From Xylanimonas protaetiae (GTDB lineage: Bacteria; Actinomycetota; Actinomycetes; Actinomycetales; Cellulomonadaceae): a stretch of DNA of 64,000 nucleotides. Every line of letters begins with the position of its first letter. The stretch's first letter is position 1. A program made the translations under genes and the position numbers. Location of the stretch: assembly GCF_004135385.1 (NCBI RefSeq), contig NZ_CP035493.1, positions 2,547,440 through 2,611,439 on the forward strand. Direction: 5' to 3'. Shown here piece by piece: positions 63,265-64,000 of the stretch. The notes below the pieces were generated by a model. It was not told where the DNA came from, searched no databases, and worked only from the letters and a program-made list of their open reading frames with translations.

Positions 63265-64000
63265 TTGAGCACCACCCCGGACGCCCGGACGGCCCCGCTG
63301 CCTGACGTGTCGCTCGCGAACCCGCGAGCCGACCGCGTCAAGCAGGTGAGGGCGCTGTCCGGGCGTCCGGCGCGTCTGCGGCACGGCCAGTTCCTCGTCG
63401 AGGGGCCGCAGGGCGTGCGCGAGGCGGTCCGCTGCGCGCCCGACGCCGTCCGCGACGTCTACCTCACCCCGGCCACGGCCGAGCGCTACGACGAGATCGT
63501 GGTCGAGGCCCGCGCCGCCGGGCTGTACGTCCACCTGGGCACCCGCGAGGTGCTCGAGGCGATGAGCCCGGACGCCCAGGGCGTCCTCGCCGTCGTCGAC
63601 ACGCGGCCGCAGACGCTCACCGAGGCGCTGGCCGCGCTGGACGACCCGGACGGCGGCCGCCGCCGGTCGCTGCTCGTCGCCGTGCTCGCCACCGTGCGCG
63701 ACCCCGGGAACGCCGGCACGGTCATCCGGGCCGCCGACGCCGCGGGCGCCGACCTGGTGGTCCTCGCCGGCGACTCCGTCGACGTGCACAACCCCAAGGT
63801 GGTGCGGTCCACGGCCGGCTCGCTGTTCCACCTGTCCGTCGTCGCGGGAGAGCCGCTCTCCGACGTCGTCGACGCCCTGCGCTCGCGCGGGCTGACGGTG
63901 CTCGCCGCCGACGGCGTGGGCGAGCACGACCTGGACGACCTGCTCGACGTCGCCGGGCACGCGGGTGCCCGCGGCGCGGGGACCCCGGACCTCGCGGCGT
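63265..64000 (+). CDS. TrmH/SpoU-family RNA 2'-O-methyltransferase, cut by window edge
   Basis: 245 residues visible; the 3' end is outside the window. N-terminal substrate-binding domain with NPRADRVKQVRALSGRPAR and GQFLVEGPQGVREAV; the SPOUT domain begins with LVAVLATVRDPGNAGTVIRAADAAGAD (motif 1, with the catalytic Arg/Asn context) and DVHNPKVVRSTAGSLFHL (motif 2). Probably modifies rRNA or tRNA ribose. TTG 63265 is favoured because of the -10-like hexamer six bases upstream; GTG 63307 is the alternative. Confidence 0.9.
   Translation, partial: MSTTPDARTAPLPDVSLANPRADRVKQVRALSGRPARLRHGQFLVEGPQGVREAVRCAPDAVRDVYLTPATAERYDEIVVEARAAGLYVHLGTREVLEAMSPDAQGVLAVVDTRPQTLTEALAALDDPDGGRRRSLLVAVLATVRDPGNAGTVIRAADAAGADLVVLAGDSVDVHNPKVVRSTAGSLFHLSVVAGEPLSDVVDALRSRGLTVLAADGVGEHDLDDLLDVAGHAGARGAGTPDLAA

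Noticed and set aside
1-64000. Mobile elements, prophage, tRNA genes
   Set aside because: No transposase, integrase, terminal inverted repeats or cloverleaf-like sequence was found by eye; gene order is that of a conserved chromosome. A tRNAscan run would be decisive for tRNAs.

Overview
The window is chromosomal DNA from a very high-GC actinobacterium. Gene order is mraZ-rsmH-ftsL-ftsI-murE-murF-mraY-murD-ftsW-murG-murC-ftsQ-ftsZ-pgeF-sepF-yggT-divIVA, with no ftsA, and many genes start at GTG. A perfect actinobacterial SOS box, a MoxR/DUF58/transglutaminase triad, a PriA-type isomerase and a HelR-like helicase all fit. A MurE that lacks the meso-diaminopimelate motif suggests a Lys- or Orn-type wall, as in Micrococcales such as Cellulomonadaceae and Promicromonosporaceae. 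The genus is inference. I see no phage, IS, CRISPR or tRNA; this is core chromosome with a few accessory secreted proteins.

Layout. 1-8.3 kb: serA (cut by the window edge), a HelR/HelD-type helicase, a three-gene signalling set (REC-PP2C phosphatase, HAMP histidine kinase, single-domain response regulator), a PAC2 protein and a cold-shock protein. 8.3-16.4 kb: a spermidine-synthase-like protein, an SOS-controlled HEPN-dinB pair, a DUF3040 protein, and the moxR-DUF58-tgpA operon on the minus strand. 16.5-35.7 kb: the division and cell-wall cluster, headed by mraZ with its own 10-bp-phased binding boxes. 35.8-42.9 kb: a DksA-like protein, lspA, rluD, a GNAT, dnaE, a NUDIX hydrolase and a PNPOx-type protein. 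42.9-45.1 kb: an S4 protein, hisD and a P-loop NTPase. 45.1-53.7 kb: secreted and accessory genes (DUF916 protein, purple acid phosphatase, lipoprotein, HupE-like permease, hydrolase, RecQ-phosphoribosyltransferase fusion). 53.8-58.8 kb: a Rieske protein, then hisC-hisB-unknown-hisH-priA-sseB. 58.9-64 kb: a VOC protein, a lipoprotein serine protease operon, DUF1844, then infC-rpmI-rplT and a TrmH-family methyltransferase running off the edge.

Two features run through the window. First, at least six genes (ftsL, ftsQ, divIVA, rluD, an alpha/beta hydrolase and a trypsin-like protease) are each broken by exactly one missing base in or beside a G or C run. In each case adding one G or C restores a normal family member and makes the gene length a multiple of three. 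Because ftsL, ftsQ and divIVA are normally needed for division or growth, this looks like homopolymer under-calling in the assembly rather than decay. Second, many genes carry a TAGACT/TAGGGT-type -10 hexamer 6-8 bases before a GTG, ATG or TTG start, indicating widespread leaderless transcription.

Most operons are tightly coupled, with ATGA, GTGA or TGATG overlaps. I do not see a clearly new multi-gene system. The best candidates for follow-up are the SOS-driven HEPN-DinB pair, the RecQ-PRTase fusion with a pentapeptide-repeat N-terminus, possible MraZ boxes facing the moxR operon, and infC control through an ATC start and a leader terminator.
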